Shown: positions 25,442 through 34,994 of the stretch, piece by piece | How positions within the stretch are numbered: position 1 is the stretch's first letter | How the letters are laid out: every line of letters starts with the position of its first letter | Assembly (NCBI RefSeq): GCF_013363975.1 | Contig: NZ_JABWGN010000006.1 | Span: forward strand, 124,001-188,000 | Source of the DNA: Nonomuraea montanisoli | GTDB taxonomy: Bacteria > Actinomycetota > Actinomycetes > Streptosporangiales > Streptosporangiaceae | Direction: 5' to 3' | DNA length: 64,000 nt | Notes under the pieces: generated by a model | Seen by the model: the letters and a program-made list of their open reading frames with translations, nothing else | The model's database searches: none | Told to the model about the DNA's origin: nothing | Position numbers and translations under genes: made by a program

Positions 25442-28400
25442 TCAGGGCAAACCTTCGAACCGCTCGCGGGCCTGCCGGGCCCAGCGCGGCGCACCCACCC
25501 CTTCGGCGACCGCGACGGCCCGCGCGTAGTGGTCACGGGCGGTGTCCGGCCCCAGCCCCAGCAGCCCGGCCAGATCCCCCAGCACCAGCGCGACCGGCCC
25601 CAGCGTGACGGAGCCGCTGTGCATCCCGCCGAGCTCGCCGTCCCAGGGCAGCAGGTTCCGATAGCACCGCTCGGCGGCCTCCCGGTGCCCCAGCGCGACG
25701 GCGGTCTGGGCGTGCAGGGTCTCCCACAGCAGCCAGTAGTAGTCACGGGGATGGGCGACCCGGGGCCGCCAGACCCGCCGGGCGGCGGCCAGGTCCCCGG
25801 ACGCGGCCAGCGCCCCGGCGTACAGCTCCCGGGTGGCCTCGTTGGGCACCCGTTCGGCGAGCAGCGCCAGCTCGGGAACGGACGCCCGCACGTCGCCGCG
25901 GGCCAGCCGCACCACGAACCTCCCCACCATGCCCATGGCCTCCGCGTTGACCGCGCCGCGCTCGGCCATCTGCCGGGCCAGGCCGTCGTAGACGGCCTCG
26001 GCCGCGTCGTAGTCGCCCTCGACCAGCTTCCGCAGCCCGCCGAAGAGGGTGAGGATGGCCAGCGACAGGCCGAGCTGGCCGCTGGTCGACACCTCCACCC
26101 CGCGGTCGGCGTGCCGGGCGGCGGCCTCCAGGTCGTTGCGGCCGAGCGCGGCCATGAGCAGCGCGCCGTGCCCGAGCGTGAGATACCCGACGAGGCGGTG
26201 CGCGCGGCCCAGCTCCAGCAGCTCGGCGCCCACGGCCTCCAGCTCGGCGCGCCGCTCGGGGGCCAGCAGCGCGAAGTAGCGGGCGTTGAGCGCCAGGCAG
26301 AGCAGGTCGGGACGTCCCGCCCGGCGGGCCAGAGCCACCGCCTCGGCGCCGGCGGCGTCCACCCGCGCGTCGTCGTGCCCCTCCATGGCGAACACCAGCG
26401 TCGCCAGCAGCCGGCAGCGCGCCTCGTCGCCGGGGCCGGCGGCCAGCTCGCGCTCCAGGGCGGCGACGAACTCCTCGTCCAGGCGGGCGTCCACCTGGAT
26501 CGTCCAGATCACGGGCGCGTCGTACGAGGTCAGCGCCCGTTGCAGCGGACTCGGGCCACCGGTCGCGGCGCCACGGCCGATCGCGTGAGCCGCCCCGGCG
26601 GCGTGTCGGCTGATCGCGTGGGTCGCCTCCCCGTGAGCCGTTCCGGCGGCGTGTCGGCCGATCGTGTGGGCCGTCTCGACCGCCGCGGTCCTCGCGGCCA
26701 GGGCGCCGATGACGTCCCCGGCGTGGCCGAGCGCCGACACCAGCCCGCACAGCAGCTCTAGCCGCGTCCCGTCCGTGGTGGCGAACTCCAGCGCCGCCCG
26801 CCACAGGGCCGCCGCCTCCCGGTGCGCGTGCAGGCCGGACGCCTGGAGGGCCGCCGCCCGGGCGTACCGGACCGCGTCCGGCGAGGCGGCCTCCAGCGCG
26901 TGGTGGGCCAGCGCCGCCACGTCGCCCGGCCGTACCCGCTCCAGGGCCGCGACCACCCGCCCGTGCAGCCGGGTGCGCCGGATCCGCGCCGTGTCCTCGT
27001 ACAGCACCTCGCGCACCAGCACGTGCGCGAACCGGACCCGGCCCGGTCCCGGCTCGGTGAGCAGCCCGGTGATGACCCCCGCCTCCAAGCCGTCGAACAC
27101 CGTGTCCTCGTCGCCGTCGTGCAGCGCGATCAGCACCTCCACGTCCGCCTCCCGTCCCACGACGGCGGCGTTGCGCAGCACGGTCCGCGCGGTGGCGGGC
27201 AGCCGGGCGACTCGGCGGCGGATCAGGTCCCGCACGCCCGGCGGCAGCGCCCGCGCGGCCCCCGCCCCCTCGGAGGAGATCAGCCGGGCGGTCTCGCACA
27301 CGAACAGCGGGTTGCCCTGCGTGCGCTCGGCGACGGCGCGCACGTCGGCCGGGTCGAGGTCCCGTCCGCTGTGGCGCCGCAGCAGCGCGGCGACCGCGGC
27401 CTCCTCCAGCCCGCCGAGGTCCACGTGACGCCCCGCGCCGGCGAGCGCGGCCAGCGTGGCGGCCAGGTCCTCGGTCACCTCCGCCGGCCGGTACGTGGCC
27501 ACCACCAGGAGGTCGGCGGCGTCCGGCAGGTGCCGCAGCAGGTGCAGCGTCTCGCCGTCGGCGCGGTGCACGTCGTCCAGCACCACCAGCAGCGGCGCGC
27601 ACGCCGCGAGATACCCGGCCACGGCCCGGGCCAGGCGGAACTGGTTCGGAATCGCGACGCCGTCCCGCAGCAGGGGCGCCAGCCCGTCCTCGTCACCGGA
27701 CGGCGGCGCCGTTCCCCTCCCGTCACCGGACGGTGGCGGCGTTCCCCTCCCGCCGCCGGACGGTGGCGTCAGTCGCGCTCCGTCCTCGGACGGTGTCGCT
27801 GTCCTCGTCCCGTCGCCGGGCGGTGCCGCTGCTCCCGTCCCGCTGCCGGGCGGCTGCACGGTCCCCGGCCCGTCACCGGGCGGCCGCACCGTTCGCGTCC
27901 CGTCGCCAGGTGGGCGCGCGGCGGCCAGGTCCCGGACGATCTCGCTCCACGCCCACGCGGGCGGCGCGTCCCCGTCGATCTCCGGGCAGCGCCCGAGCGC
28001 CACCCGCCGGCCGCGACCGGCCAGCTCCGCCGCGAACGCCTCCGCCAGGGCGCTCTTCCCGGCGCCCGGTTCGCCCGCCAGCCACACCATCCTCCGCCCC
28101 GGGCGCCCCGCCTCCTCCCGCAGAGCCGCCAACTCCCGCCCGCGCCCCACCAACTCCCGCCCGCGCTCCGCGAGCTCCGGCCCGCGCTCCGCGAGCTCCG
28201 GCCCGCGCTCCGCGAGCTCCGGCCCGGGGGCTGCGAGCTCCGGCTCCGGGTTCGCGAGTCCCCGCTCCGGGTCCGCGAGCCCTCGCTCCTGGCCCGCGTG
28301 TTCACGCTCCCGACCAACGAGTCCACGCCCGCGCCCGGCCGGCCTCTGCTCCTGGACGGCCGTCGACCCGTACTCGCGCCCGCTCCGGTGAGACCCCTCC

Positions 28401-29281
28401 TGGTGCTCACCCGGGGCATCCTCGCGTCGGCCGGTCTCTCCGCCACCCGAGCCCCGAAAACCTCCGACGGCCTGCACGACTCCGGCCTGCGGGGACGAGC
28501 CCCCGTTCGCCGAGGGGGGCCGCAGCGACGGCGACTGCCGCAGGATGTCCTGCTCCAGCGCGCGCAACGCGGGACCGGGATCGACCCCCAGCTCCTCGGC
28601 CAGGTGCCCGCGGGCCCGCCGCAGCACCGCCAGCGCCTCGGCCTGGCTGCCCGACCGGTACAGCGCCAGCGCCAGCAGTCCCACCGCGTTCTCCCGCAGC
28701 GGGTGGGCCTCGGCGTGCCGCCGTAACTCCGGCACGGCGTCGACGTGGCGGCCGAGCATGAGCGCGGCCTCGGCGCGGTACTCGGCCGCGATCAGCCGCA
28801 GCTCCGCGAGCCGTCCCGCCTCCGCGGCCGCCCACCCGTCGGCGAACTCCCCGTACGCCGTCCCGCTCCACCACCCCAGCGCCCCGTCCAGCAGGCGGTG
28901 CGCGTCCGCCGCCGCGCCGCGCTGCAGAGCCGTGCCGGCCGTCTCCACCAGGCGGGGCAGCCGCCAGGCGTCCACCGCCTCTTCCGGCAGGCGCAAGCGG
29001 TAGCCGGGCGGAGTGCTGACGATCACTGTGGCCGGGGCACGCGGCGGCCGGTCCGGCTCCAGGAGGCGGCGCAGGTTCGAGATGTAGACCTGGAGCGCGG
29101 CCAGCGCCTTGGGCGGCGGCTGCCCCTGCCACAGGTCCTCGATGAACCGGTCGGTGGACACCACCTGCCCGCCCTCGGCCACCAGGCGCGCGAGCACCGC
29201 GCGCTGCCGCGCCGGCCCCAGCTCGACGGGACGGCCGCCGAGGGTGACCTGGAGCGGTCCAAGGATGTGCAGCTGAAGCAT
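25442..29281 (-). CDS. AfsR/LAL-type transcriptional regulator: OmpR-HTH, BTAD, AAA ATPase and TPR-like repeats
   Basis: Protein of 1279 residues. An OmpR-type DNA-binding domain (about 1-95, LQLHILGPLQVTLGG) is followed by a bacterial transcriptional activation domain (about 100-240), a low-complexity linker with heptads such as GPELAER (about 318-388), an AAA ATPase with Walker A AGEPGAGKSA (about 405) and Walker B LLVVLDDVHRAD (about 563), and a helical-repeat C-terminal half. Decapeptide repeats (PPSGDGRGTA type) are inserted between Walker A and Walker B. The gene contains a rare TTA codon at 28724-28726. Such regulators control antibiotic or developmental genes. ATG at 29281 is the start of similarity and follows GGGAGGA. 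Confidence 0.9.
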   Translation of the reverse strand: MLQLHILGPLQVTLGGRPVELGPARQRAVLARLVAEGGQVVSTDRFIEDLWQGQPPPKALAALQVYISNLRRLLEPDRPPRAPATVIVSTPPGYRLRLPEEAVDAWRLPRLVETAGTALQRGAAADAHRLLDGALGWWSGTAYGEFADGWAAAEAGRLAELRLIAAEYRAEAALMLGRHVDAVPELRRHAEAHPLRENAVGLLALALYRSGSQAEALAVLRRARGHLAEELGVDPGPALRALEQDILRQSPSLRPPSANGGSSPQAGVVQAVGGFRGSGGGETGRREDAPGEHQEGSHRSGREYGSTAVQEQRPAGRGRGLVGREREHAGQERGLADPERGLANPEPELAAPGPELAERGPELAERGPELAERGRELVGRGRELAALREEAGRPGRRMVWLAGEPGAGKSALAEAFAAELAGRGRRVALGRCPEIDGDAPPAWAWSEIVRDLAAARPPGDGTRTVRPPGDGPGTVQPPGSGTGAAAPPGDGTRTATPSEDGARLTPPSGGGRGTPPPSGDGRGTAPPSGDEDGLAPLLRDGVAIPNQFRLARAVAGYLAACAPLLVVLDDVHRADGETLHLLRHLPDAADLLVVATYRPAEVTEDLAATLAALAGAGRHVDLGGLEEAAVAALLRRHSGRDLDPADVRAVAERTQGNPLFVCETARLISSEGAGAARALPPGVRDLIRRRVARLPATARTVLRNAAVVGREADVEVLIALHDGDEDTVFDGLEAGVITGLLTEPGPGRVRFAHVLVREVLYEDTARIRRTRLHGRVVAALERVRPGDVAALAHHALEAASPDAVRYARAAALQASGLHAHREAAALWRAALEFATTDGTRLELLCGLVSALGHAGDVIGALAARTAAVETAHTIGRHAAGTAHGEATHAISRHAAGAAHAIGRGAATGGPSPLQRALTSYDAPVIWTIQVDARLDEEFVAALERELAAGPGDEARCRLLATLVFAMEGHDDARVDAAGAEAVALARRAGRPDLLCLALNARYFALLAPERRAELEAVGAELLELGRAHRLVGYLTLGHGALLMAALGRNDLEAAARHADRGVEVSTSGQLGLSLAILTLFGGLRKLVEGDYDAAEAVYDGLARQMAERGAVNAEAMGMVGRFVVRLARGDVRASVPELALLAERVPNEATRELYAGALAASGDLAAARRVWRPRVAHPRDYYWLLWETLHAQTAVALGHREAAERCYRNLLPWDGELGGMHSGSVTLGPVALVLGDLAGLLGLGPDTARDHYARAVAVAEGVGAPRWARQARERFEGLP
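27691..27930. repeat. 30-bp coding minisatellite (about eight units) inside the ATPase domain
   Basis: Units of exactly 30 bp start at 27691, 27721, 27751, 27781, 27811, 27841, 27871 and (diverged) 27901. Each begins with a variant of CGTCACCGGACGGTGGC. The array stays in frame and encodes a decapeptide repeat. The units grow more different toward the high-coordinate end. Confidence 0.92.
28150..28250. repeat. 21-bp coding repeat (heptapeptide) in the regulator linker
   Basis: GCGCTCCGCGAGCTCCGGCC occurs three times in direct succession, flanked by diverged copies on both sides. It encodes the heptad GPELAER and stays in frame. Confidence 0.88.
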
Positions 29282-29557
29282 GGCGCCGTCATCCTCCCAT
29301 GATCGGAAGAGGGGCCATAGGTCCATAAATGACTAAAGAGGCGCATAGTCCCTGGTTGATGTGAACGTCCGGGAAGCGGCCCGACGCCGGGCCAATCGCG
29401 TGGCCGCGCGAGCCGAGCCGGCCGGCCCGTTCGAGCGCTCGATCACCCGCGAGTACGCCTCCCTCACCCGCGCTCTCCCCGTGCAGGCGGGCAATCGCGG
29501 AACGAATCTTTCCGCATTGTGCTCTAACGTGGTCGTGAACCACTGAGGAGGGACATC
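29282..29557. other. Divergent intergenic region, no gene supported
   Basis: This stretch lies between the AfsR/LAL-type regulator and the AlkZ-like gene. It contains an AT-richer section (29300-29350) with CCATAGGTCCATAAATG, probably part of the regulator promoter. A 61-codon frame at 29361-29546 has no convincing ribosome-binding site or similarity and is not called. Confidence 0.5.
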
Positions 29558-30691
29558 GTGATCGAACTTTCCTGGCGTGAGGTCAGCGCGCGCAGGCTGG
29601 AGCGGCAGGGCCTGGCCGCGCCGATGAAGGCGGGCACTCCCGCGGGGGCGGTGGGAGCCATGTGCGGGGCGCACGCCCAGGTCATGTCGGCCGCCGAGCT
29701 GTCGGTCGCGCTGCGGCTGGAGGGCGCGACCCGCTCGACGGTCCGCGAGGCGCTGTGGGGGACGCGCGAACTGGTCAAGACCCACGGTCCGCGCGGCACC
29801 GTCCACCTGCTCCCGGCCGCGGATCTGCCGATGTGGGTGAGCGCCCTGTCGGAGCTGCCGCTGGTCGGACCGTCTTTCCCCGCGCACGTGCGGATGACCG
29901 GCGAGCAGACCGAGAAGGTGGTCGAGGCCATCGCCGGGGCCGTGCGGGAACGCGAGCTGACCATCGACGAGCTGGGCGAGGCCGTGGTGGCCGCCACGGG
30001 GCCGTGGGCGGGCGACCTGGTGATGCCCGCGTTCCAGACGATGTGGCCGCGCTGGCGGCAGGCGATGGCGGTGGCCGCCCACCGGGGCGCGTTCGTGTAC
30101 GGGCCGGCCCGCGGGCGCAAGGTCACCTACACCGCCCCGCCCCCGGGAACCCTGCCCGGCCCGGCCCTGGGAGCGAAGGAGCTGCTCAGGCGGTACCTGC
30201 TCGCCTACGGTCCCGCCACGCCCGAGGACTTCGCGCAGTGGCTGTGGGTGCCGAAGGCGTGGGCGGCCCGGCTGTTCGCCTCCGCGGACCTGGAGGAGGT
30301 GCGGTTCGCCGGGCGCCCGGCCTGGGTCGTGGCGGGCGACACGGAGACGCCCGGCGAGCCGCCCCGGGGTGTGCGGCTCCTGCCGTACTTCGACGCCTAC
30401 CTGGTGGCGGGTCGGCCGCGCGAGCTCCTCTACCCGGGCGCGGCGGCCGGACGGGCGCTGAACGGGGGACAGGCGGGCAACCACGCCGTGCTGCTGGTGG
30501 ACGGCGAGGTGGCCGGGGTGTGGCACCAGCGGCGCTCCGGCCGCCGCGTCCACGTCACGGTCGAGCCGCTGCGTCCGCTCACGGCGGCCCGGTCGCGCGA
30601 GCTGGACGACCAGGTCGCGCGCATCGGCGAGATCCTGGAGGCCCGCCCGGAGCTGACCATCGGCCCCGTCACCACCGGCCCCCACGCCTGA
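29558..30691 (+). CDS. AlkZ-like winged-helix DNA glycosylase family protein (HTH_42)
   Basis: Protein of 377 residues of the HTH_42 superfamily, which includes AlkZ and YcaQ DNA glycosylases that remove bulky alkylated or cross-linked bases. The tandem winged helices show STVREALWGTRELVKTHGPRGTVHLLPAADLP, and a later segment PYFDAYLVAG is family-typical. At the position of the catalytic QxQ motif this protein has H39-A-Q41 (CGAHAQVMSAAEL), an HxQ variant. Activity cannot be decided from sequence. GTG at 29558 follows GAGGAGGG. No antibiotic cluster is visible nearby, although the divergent regulator is of a type found in such clusters. Confidence 0.85.
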   Translation: MIELSWREVSARRLERQGLAAPMKAGTPAGAVGAMCGAHAQVMSAAELSVALRLEGATRSTVREALWGTRELVKTHGPRGTVHLLPAADLPMWVSALSELPLVGPSFPAHVRMTGEQTEKVVEAIAGAVRERELTIDELGEAVVAATGPWAGDLVMPAFQTMWPRWRQAMAVAAHRGAFVYGPARGRKVTYTAPPPGTLPGPALGAKELLRRYLLAYGPATPEDFAQWLWVPKAWAARLFASADLEEVRFAGRPAWVVAGDTETPGEPPRGVRLLPYFDAYLVAGRPRELLYPGAAAGRALNGGQAGNHAVLLVDGEVAGVWHQRRSGRRVHVTVEPLRPLTAARSRELDDQVARIGEILEARPELTIGPVTTGPHA

Positions 30692-30697
30692 CCGGCC

Positions 30698-31717
30698 TCA
30701 CGCCCCGGTCGCGGGCGTCTGCCCGCCGGTCAGCCAGGCGTCCATGCCGGCCCTGAGCCTCGCCTTGACGTCCTCGGGCGCGAACGACGCCTCGACCGAG
30801 GCCCGGGCGAGGTCCGCCAGCTCCTCGTCCCCGTACCCGAACACCTCCCGCAGCCGCCCGTACTCCTTCGCCAGCGCCGTCTCCCCGTCGGTGTTGACCG
30901 TGACGACCAGCCCCGCCGCGCGCAGGCGCGGCAGCGGATGCGCGGCCAGCGACGGCACGAGCCCGAGCAGCACGTTGGACGTCGGGCAGACCTCCAGCGG
31001 CACCCGCCGCTCCCGCAGCTCGGCCACCAGCTCCTCGTCCTCCAGGACGCGGATCCCGTGGCCGATCCGCTCGGCGTGGCCCAGCGTCAGCGCCTCCCGG
31101 ACGCTGTCCGGGCCCGCCGTCTCGCCCGCGTGGTGGACCAGCCGCAGCCCGGCGTCCCTGGCCTCGTCCAGCACCTGCGCGAACGGCGCCAACGGATGGC
31201 TCTCGTCGCCCGCCAGCCCGACGCCGATCACCCCGTCGTGGCGGCGCGCCAGCTCCACGGTCCGCCGCAGCCGCTCCACGGATCGCCGCCGCGAGTGGTC
31301 CAGGAGCAGCCGGCACTCGATCCCGTACCGCGCCGACCCCTCGGCGAGCCCGTCGAGCACGGCCTCCAGCGGCAGCTCCGGCGCCCCGACCCGCTCGCCG
31401 TGGGCGGCGGCCGTGAACGTCAGCTCCGCGTAGCCCGTGCCCTGCGCCGCCTCGTCCTCGCAGAACTCCAGCGCCACCCGCCGGAAGTGCTCCGCGGTGA
31501 CCAGCCGCTCCCGTACCAGGGCCCGATGGTCGGCGAACTCGGCGAAGCTGCCGAACGGTCCCTCCGGCTCGGGCGGGCCGCCCAGCTCGCGCACGGTCGA
31601 CGGCCGTACGGTGCTCTCCAGGTGGACGTGCAGGTGCGCCTTCGGCAGCCGGGCGACGTCGCGCGGCTCCTGCGGGGGACCGGGGGGCTTCACCGAGCCG
31701 GTCTGGTGCTCGCTCAC
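30698..31717 (-). CDS. Adenosine deaminase-like amidohydrolase
   Basis: Protein of 339 residues with the TIM-barrel deaminase layout: HLHVHLES (zinc ligands His28/His30, unusual Ser where Gly or Asp is common), HHAGETAGPDSV containing the metal His and catalytic Glu, ERIGHGI, CPTSNV, and the final acidic motif NTDGE. Classical adenosine deaminases have two Asp in this last motif; here the second is Gly, so substrate binding may differ (adenine or a modified adenosine are alternatives). GTG at 31715-31717 lies eight bases after a TATAGT -10 box, so the mRNA is probably leaderless. Confidence 0.82.
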   Translation of the reverse strand: MSEHQTGSVKPPGPPQEPRDVARLPKAHLHVHLESTVRPSTVRELGGPPEPEGPFGSFAEFADHRALVRERLVTAEHFRRVALEFCEDEAAQGTGYAELTFTAAAHGERVGAPELPLEAVLDGLAEGSARYGIECRLLLDHSRRRSVERLRRTVELARRHDGVIGVGLAGDESHPLAPFAQVLDEARDAGLRLVHHAGETAGPDSVREALTLGHAERIGHGIRVLEDEELVAELRERRVPLEVCPTSNVLLGLVPSLAAHPLPRLRAAGLVVTVNTDGETALAKEYGRLREVFGYGDEELADLARASVEASFAPEDVKARLRAGMDAWLTGGQTPATGA

Positions 31718-31725
31718 ATGCGTGA

Positions 31726-31731
31726 ACTATA
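31726..31731 (-). promoter_or_regulatory. -10 box for a leaderless deaminase transcript
   Basis: TATAGT on the minus strand lies eight bases before the GTG start, which places the transcription start at or next to the first codon. No Shine-Dalgarno sequence is present, which agrees with leaderless expression, common in actinomycetes. A -35 box is not clear. Confidence 0.5.
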
Positions 31732-31834
31732 CGAAAGCCGTACATGCCAGACGCGGAGGGGGCGGGATTCGCGGGCGGCCGTGCTTGCCGGTTGGATGAG
31801 GGGAAGCACGTGCCGCGCCGGCAGGAGGAGTTCT

Positions 31835-32188
31835 GTGAAGTACATGCTGCTGATCTACAGCAACCCCGCGTCGCAGGAGGCGATCGCCGGCAGCGTCGAC
31901 GAGGTCATGGCCGAGGTCGACGCGCTGATGAAGGAGCTGAGCGAGAGCGGCGAGCTGGCCGGCGGGCAGGCCCTGGCCGGACCGGAGACGTCGCGGACGG
32001 TTCGGGTGCGCGACGGCGTCCCGGCCGTCACCGACGGGCCGTTCATCGAGGCCAAGGAGTACCTGGCGGGTTACCTGATCGTCGAGTGCGACAGCGTCGA
32101 GCGTGCGACGGAGATCGCCGCCCGCTGGCCGGACGCGCGCCTCTGCGCGATGGAGGTGCGGCCGATCATCGACGAGGTCCCCGAGTGA
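31835..32188 (+). CDS. DGPF (YCII-related) domain protein paired with ECF42
   Basis: Protein of 117 residues. MKYMLLIYSNP at the N-terminus and TDGPFIEAKEYLAGYLIVE in the middle are the hallmarks of the DGPF family, which shares the ferredoxin-like fold of YCII. These small proteins are almost always encoded beside ECF42 sigma factors; their role is unknown. GTG at 31835 follows GGAGGAG. The gene end, with its stop codon, has been triplicated as a 33-bp unit, which leads directly into the sigma gene. Confidence 0.88.
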   Translation: MKYMLLIYSNPASQEAIAGSVDEVMAEVDALMKELSESGELAGGQALAGPETSRTVRVRDGVPAVTDGPFIEAKEYLAGYLIVECDSVERATEIAARWPDARLCAMEVRPIIDEVPE

Positions 32189-32250
32189 GCGCAGCCGATC
32201 ATCGACCGGGTCCCCGAGCGAGCGGGGCCGATCATCGACGGAGTCCCCGG

Positions 32251-32259
<9 letters not shown>
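32161..32259. repeat. Triplicated 33-bp DGPF/ECF42 gene junction
   Basis: Units at 32161-32193, 32194-32226 and 32227-32259 all start GCCGATCATCGAC and differ at few positions. Unit 1 holds the DGPF stop as GAGTGAGC and unit 3 holds GGGTGAGC, whose GTG is the likely ECF42 start. Because 33 is a multiple of three, the GTG in unit 1 (32185) is also in frame with the sigma gene. Confidence 0.92.
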
Positions 32260-33552
<1,293 letters not shown>

Positions 33553-33576
33553 TTTTTTCGGTGGGATGGTTCGGGC

Positions 33577-34188
33577 ATGCGAGATGTGGCGGTGATCGAA
33601 GACCCCGCGGCGGCCGAGGCGTCCCTCGACCCCATGCGCTCCAGGCTGCTGGCCGAGCTGGTCGAGCCCGGCTCGGCCACCACGCTGGCGGCCCGGGTCG
33701 GCCTGGCCAGGCAGAAGGTCAACTACCATCTGCGGACCCTGGAGAAGCACGGGCTCGTCGAGCTGGTCGAGGAGCGGAAGAAGGGCAACGTCACCGAGCG
33801 CGTGATGCGGGCCACGGCGGCCTCGTTCGTCATCTCGCCCGTGGCGCTGGCCGCCGTGCAGCCCGATCCCGCCCGGTCGCCCGACCGGCTGTCGGCGGGC
33901 TGGCTGCTCGCGGTGGCCGCCCGGCTCGTGCGCGACCTCGGCGAGCTGGTCACCGGAGCGGTCAAGGCCCGCAAGCGGGTGGCGACGTTCGGCATCGACG
34001 GCGAGGTGCGCTTCGCCTCCGCGGCCGACCGGGCGGCGTTCGCCGAGGAGCTGACGTCGTTCGTGACCGCCCTGGTCGGCAGATATCACGACGAGAGCGC
34101 CGAGGGCGGGCGCGAGCACCGGATCGTGGTCGCCGTCCACCCGTCCGTCAGGCAGTCCCGGCCGGAAACGACCGGAGGGGAGGGCTGA
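33577..34188 (+). CDS. ArsR-like helix-turn-helix regulator
   Basis: Protein of 203 residues with an N-terminal winged helix (about 10-80; RSRLLAELVEPGSATTLAARVGLARQKVNYHLRTLEKHGLVELVEERKKGN) and a helical C-terminal half of unknown role. It precedes an SRPBCC protein gene by one base after its stop. Pairs like this are common in actinomycetes, with the ArsR-like protein controlling the operon. A TTGACA followed by an AT-rich tract (33542-33558) lies just upstream and may be a promoter or operator. Confidence 0.85.
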   Translation: MRDVAVIEDPAAAEASLDPMRSRLLAELVEPGSATTLAARVGLARQKVNYHLRTLEKHGLVELVEERKKGNVTERVMRATAASFVISPVALAAVQPDPARSPDRLSAGWLLAVAARLVRDLGELVTGAVKARKRVATFGIDGEVRFASAADRAAFAEELTSFVTALVGRYHDESAEGGREHRIVVAVHPSVRQSRPETTGGEG

Positions 34189-34189
34189 C

Positions 34190-34930
34190 ATGGGTCACCG
34201 GTTCGAGCTGCCCCAGGAGGCCGTGGTCGGCGTCACGCCGGAGGAGGTGTGGGAGGCCATCGCCACCGGCCCCGGCGTCGACTCGTGGTTCATGGGCCGT
34301 ACCGAGGTGACCGAGAAGGCGGTGCGCACCGACTTCGGCGGACTGCTGCCCGACTCGGCCGTCACGGTGTCCGACCCGCCCCACCGCTTCGCGCACGCCA
34401 GCCCGGCGGGCGACGACGGGCGGTTCGTCGCGTACGAGTTCCTCATCGAGGGGCGCGAGCAGGGCAGCACGGTCGTGCGCATGGTCACGAGCGGCTTCCT
34501 GCCCGGCGACGACTGGGAGACCGAGTACGAGGCGATGCGGAGCGGCCTGGCGATGTTCTTCGCCACGCTGGTCGAGTACCTCGGCCACTTCCCGGGCCGC
34601 CCGGCCGCGCCCGTCACCGCGTTCGGGCCGCCCGTCCGCGACTGGCCCGGCGCCTGGCGCACCCTGTACGCCGAGCTGGGCCTGCCGGCGGCCGGTGACG
34701 TGACGGGCCGGCGCGTGGTGTTCCGGCCGGAGGGGCTGCCGCCCGTCGAGGGCGTCGTCTACTACGCCAACGCCCAGACCCTCGGAATCCGCACCCCCGG
34801 CGCGCTGTACCGCTTCATCCAGGGGTTGCCCGGCGTCATGGTGCTCTCCCACGTCCTGTTCGGCGGCGGGGACGCCGCCGCGCAGGAGGCGGCCTGGCAG
34901 GCGTGGCTCGGCCGGGTCTTCGCGGACTGA
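34190..34930 (+). CDS. SRPBCC (AHSA1/START-like) domain protein
   Basis: Protein of 246 residues. The N-terminal 150 residues form an SRPBCC helix-grip fold (AVVGVTPEEVWEAIATGPGVDSWFMG, LLPDSAVTVSDPPHRFAHASP, SGFLPGDDWETEYEAMRSGLAMFFATLVEYL), which binds hydrophobic ligands. The rest resembles a second, more diverged copy. The ligand is unknown. It is translated with the ArsR-like gene; GGAGGGGAGGG precedes the ATG. Confidence 0.85.
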   Translation: MGHRFELPQEAVVGVTPEEVWEAIATGPGVDSWFMGRTEVTEKAVRTDFGGLLPDSAVTVSDPPHRFAHASPAGDDGRFVAYEFLIEGREQGSTVVRMVTSGFLPGDDWETEYEAMRSGLAMFFATLVEYLGHFPGRPAAPVTAFGPPVRDWPGAWRTLYAELGLPAAGDVTGRRVVFRPEGLPPVEGVVYYANAQTLGIRTPGALYRFIQGLPGVMVLSHVLFGGGDAAAQEAAWQAWLGRVFAD

Positions 34931-34994
34931 CCGCCACGTCCGTGTCCTGGGTCAGGGTCTGGCTCTGACCCCCGCCAAGTCCGTGCCGGGGTCA
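34931..34994. repeat. Repeated gene end with a terminator hairpin between converging genes
   Basis: CCGCCACGTCCGTGTCCTGGGTCA (34931-34954) recurs as CCGCCAAGTCCGTGCCGGGGTCA (34972-34994); the second contains the methyltransferase stop (TCA at 34992-34994). Between them, GGGTCAG (34949-34955) pairs with CTGACCC (34965-34971) to form a terminator-like stem. Confidence 0.75.

Noticed and set aside
27691..27930. CRISPR array or intergenic satellite
   Set aside because: Units are contiguous, 30 bp and in frame within the ATPase gene; there are no spacers and no cas genes.
29361..29546. 61-codon frame upstream of the AlkZ-like gene
   Set aside because: No ribosome-binding site or similarity; it overlaps the likely promoter region.
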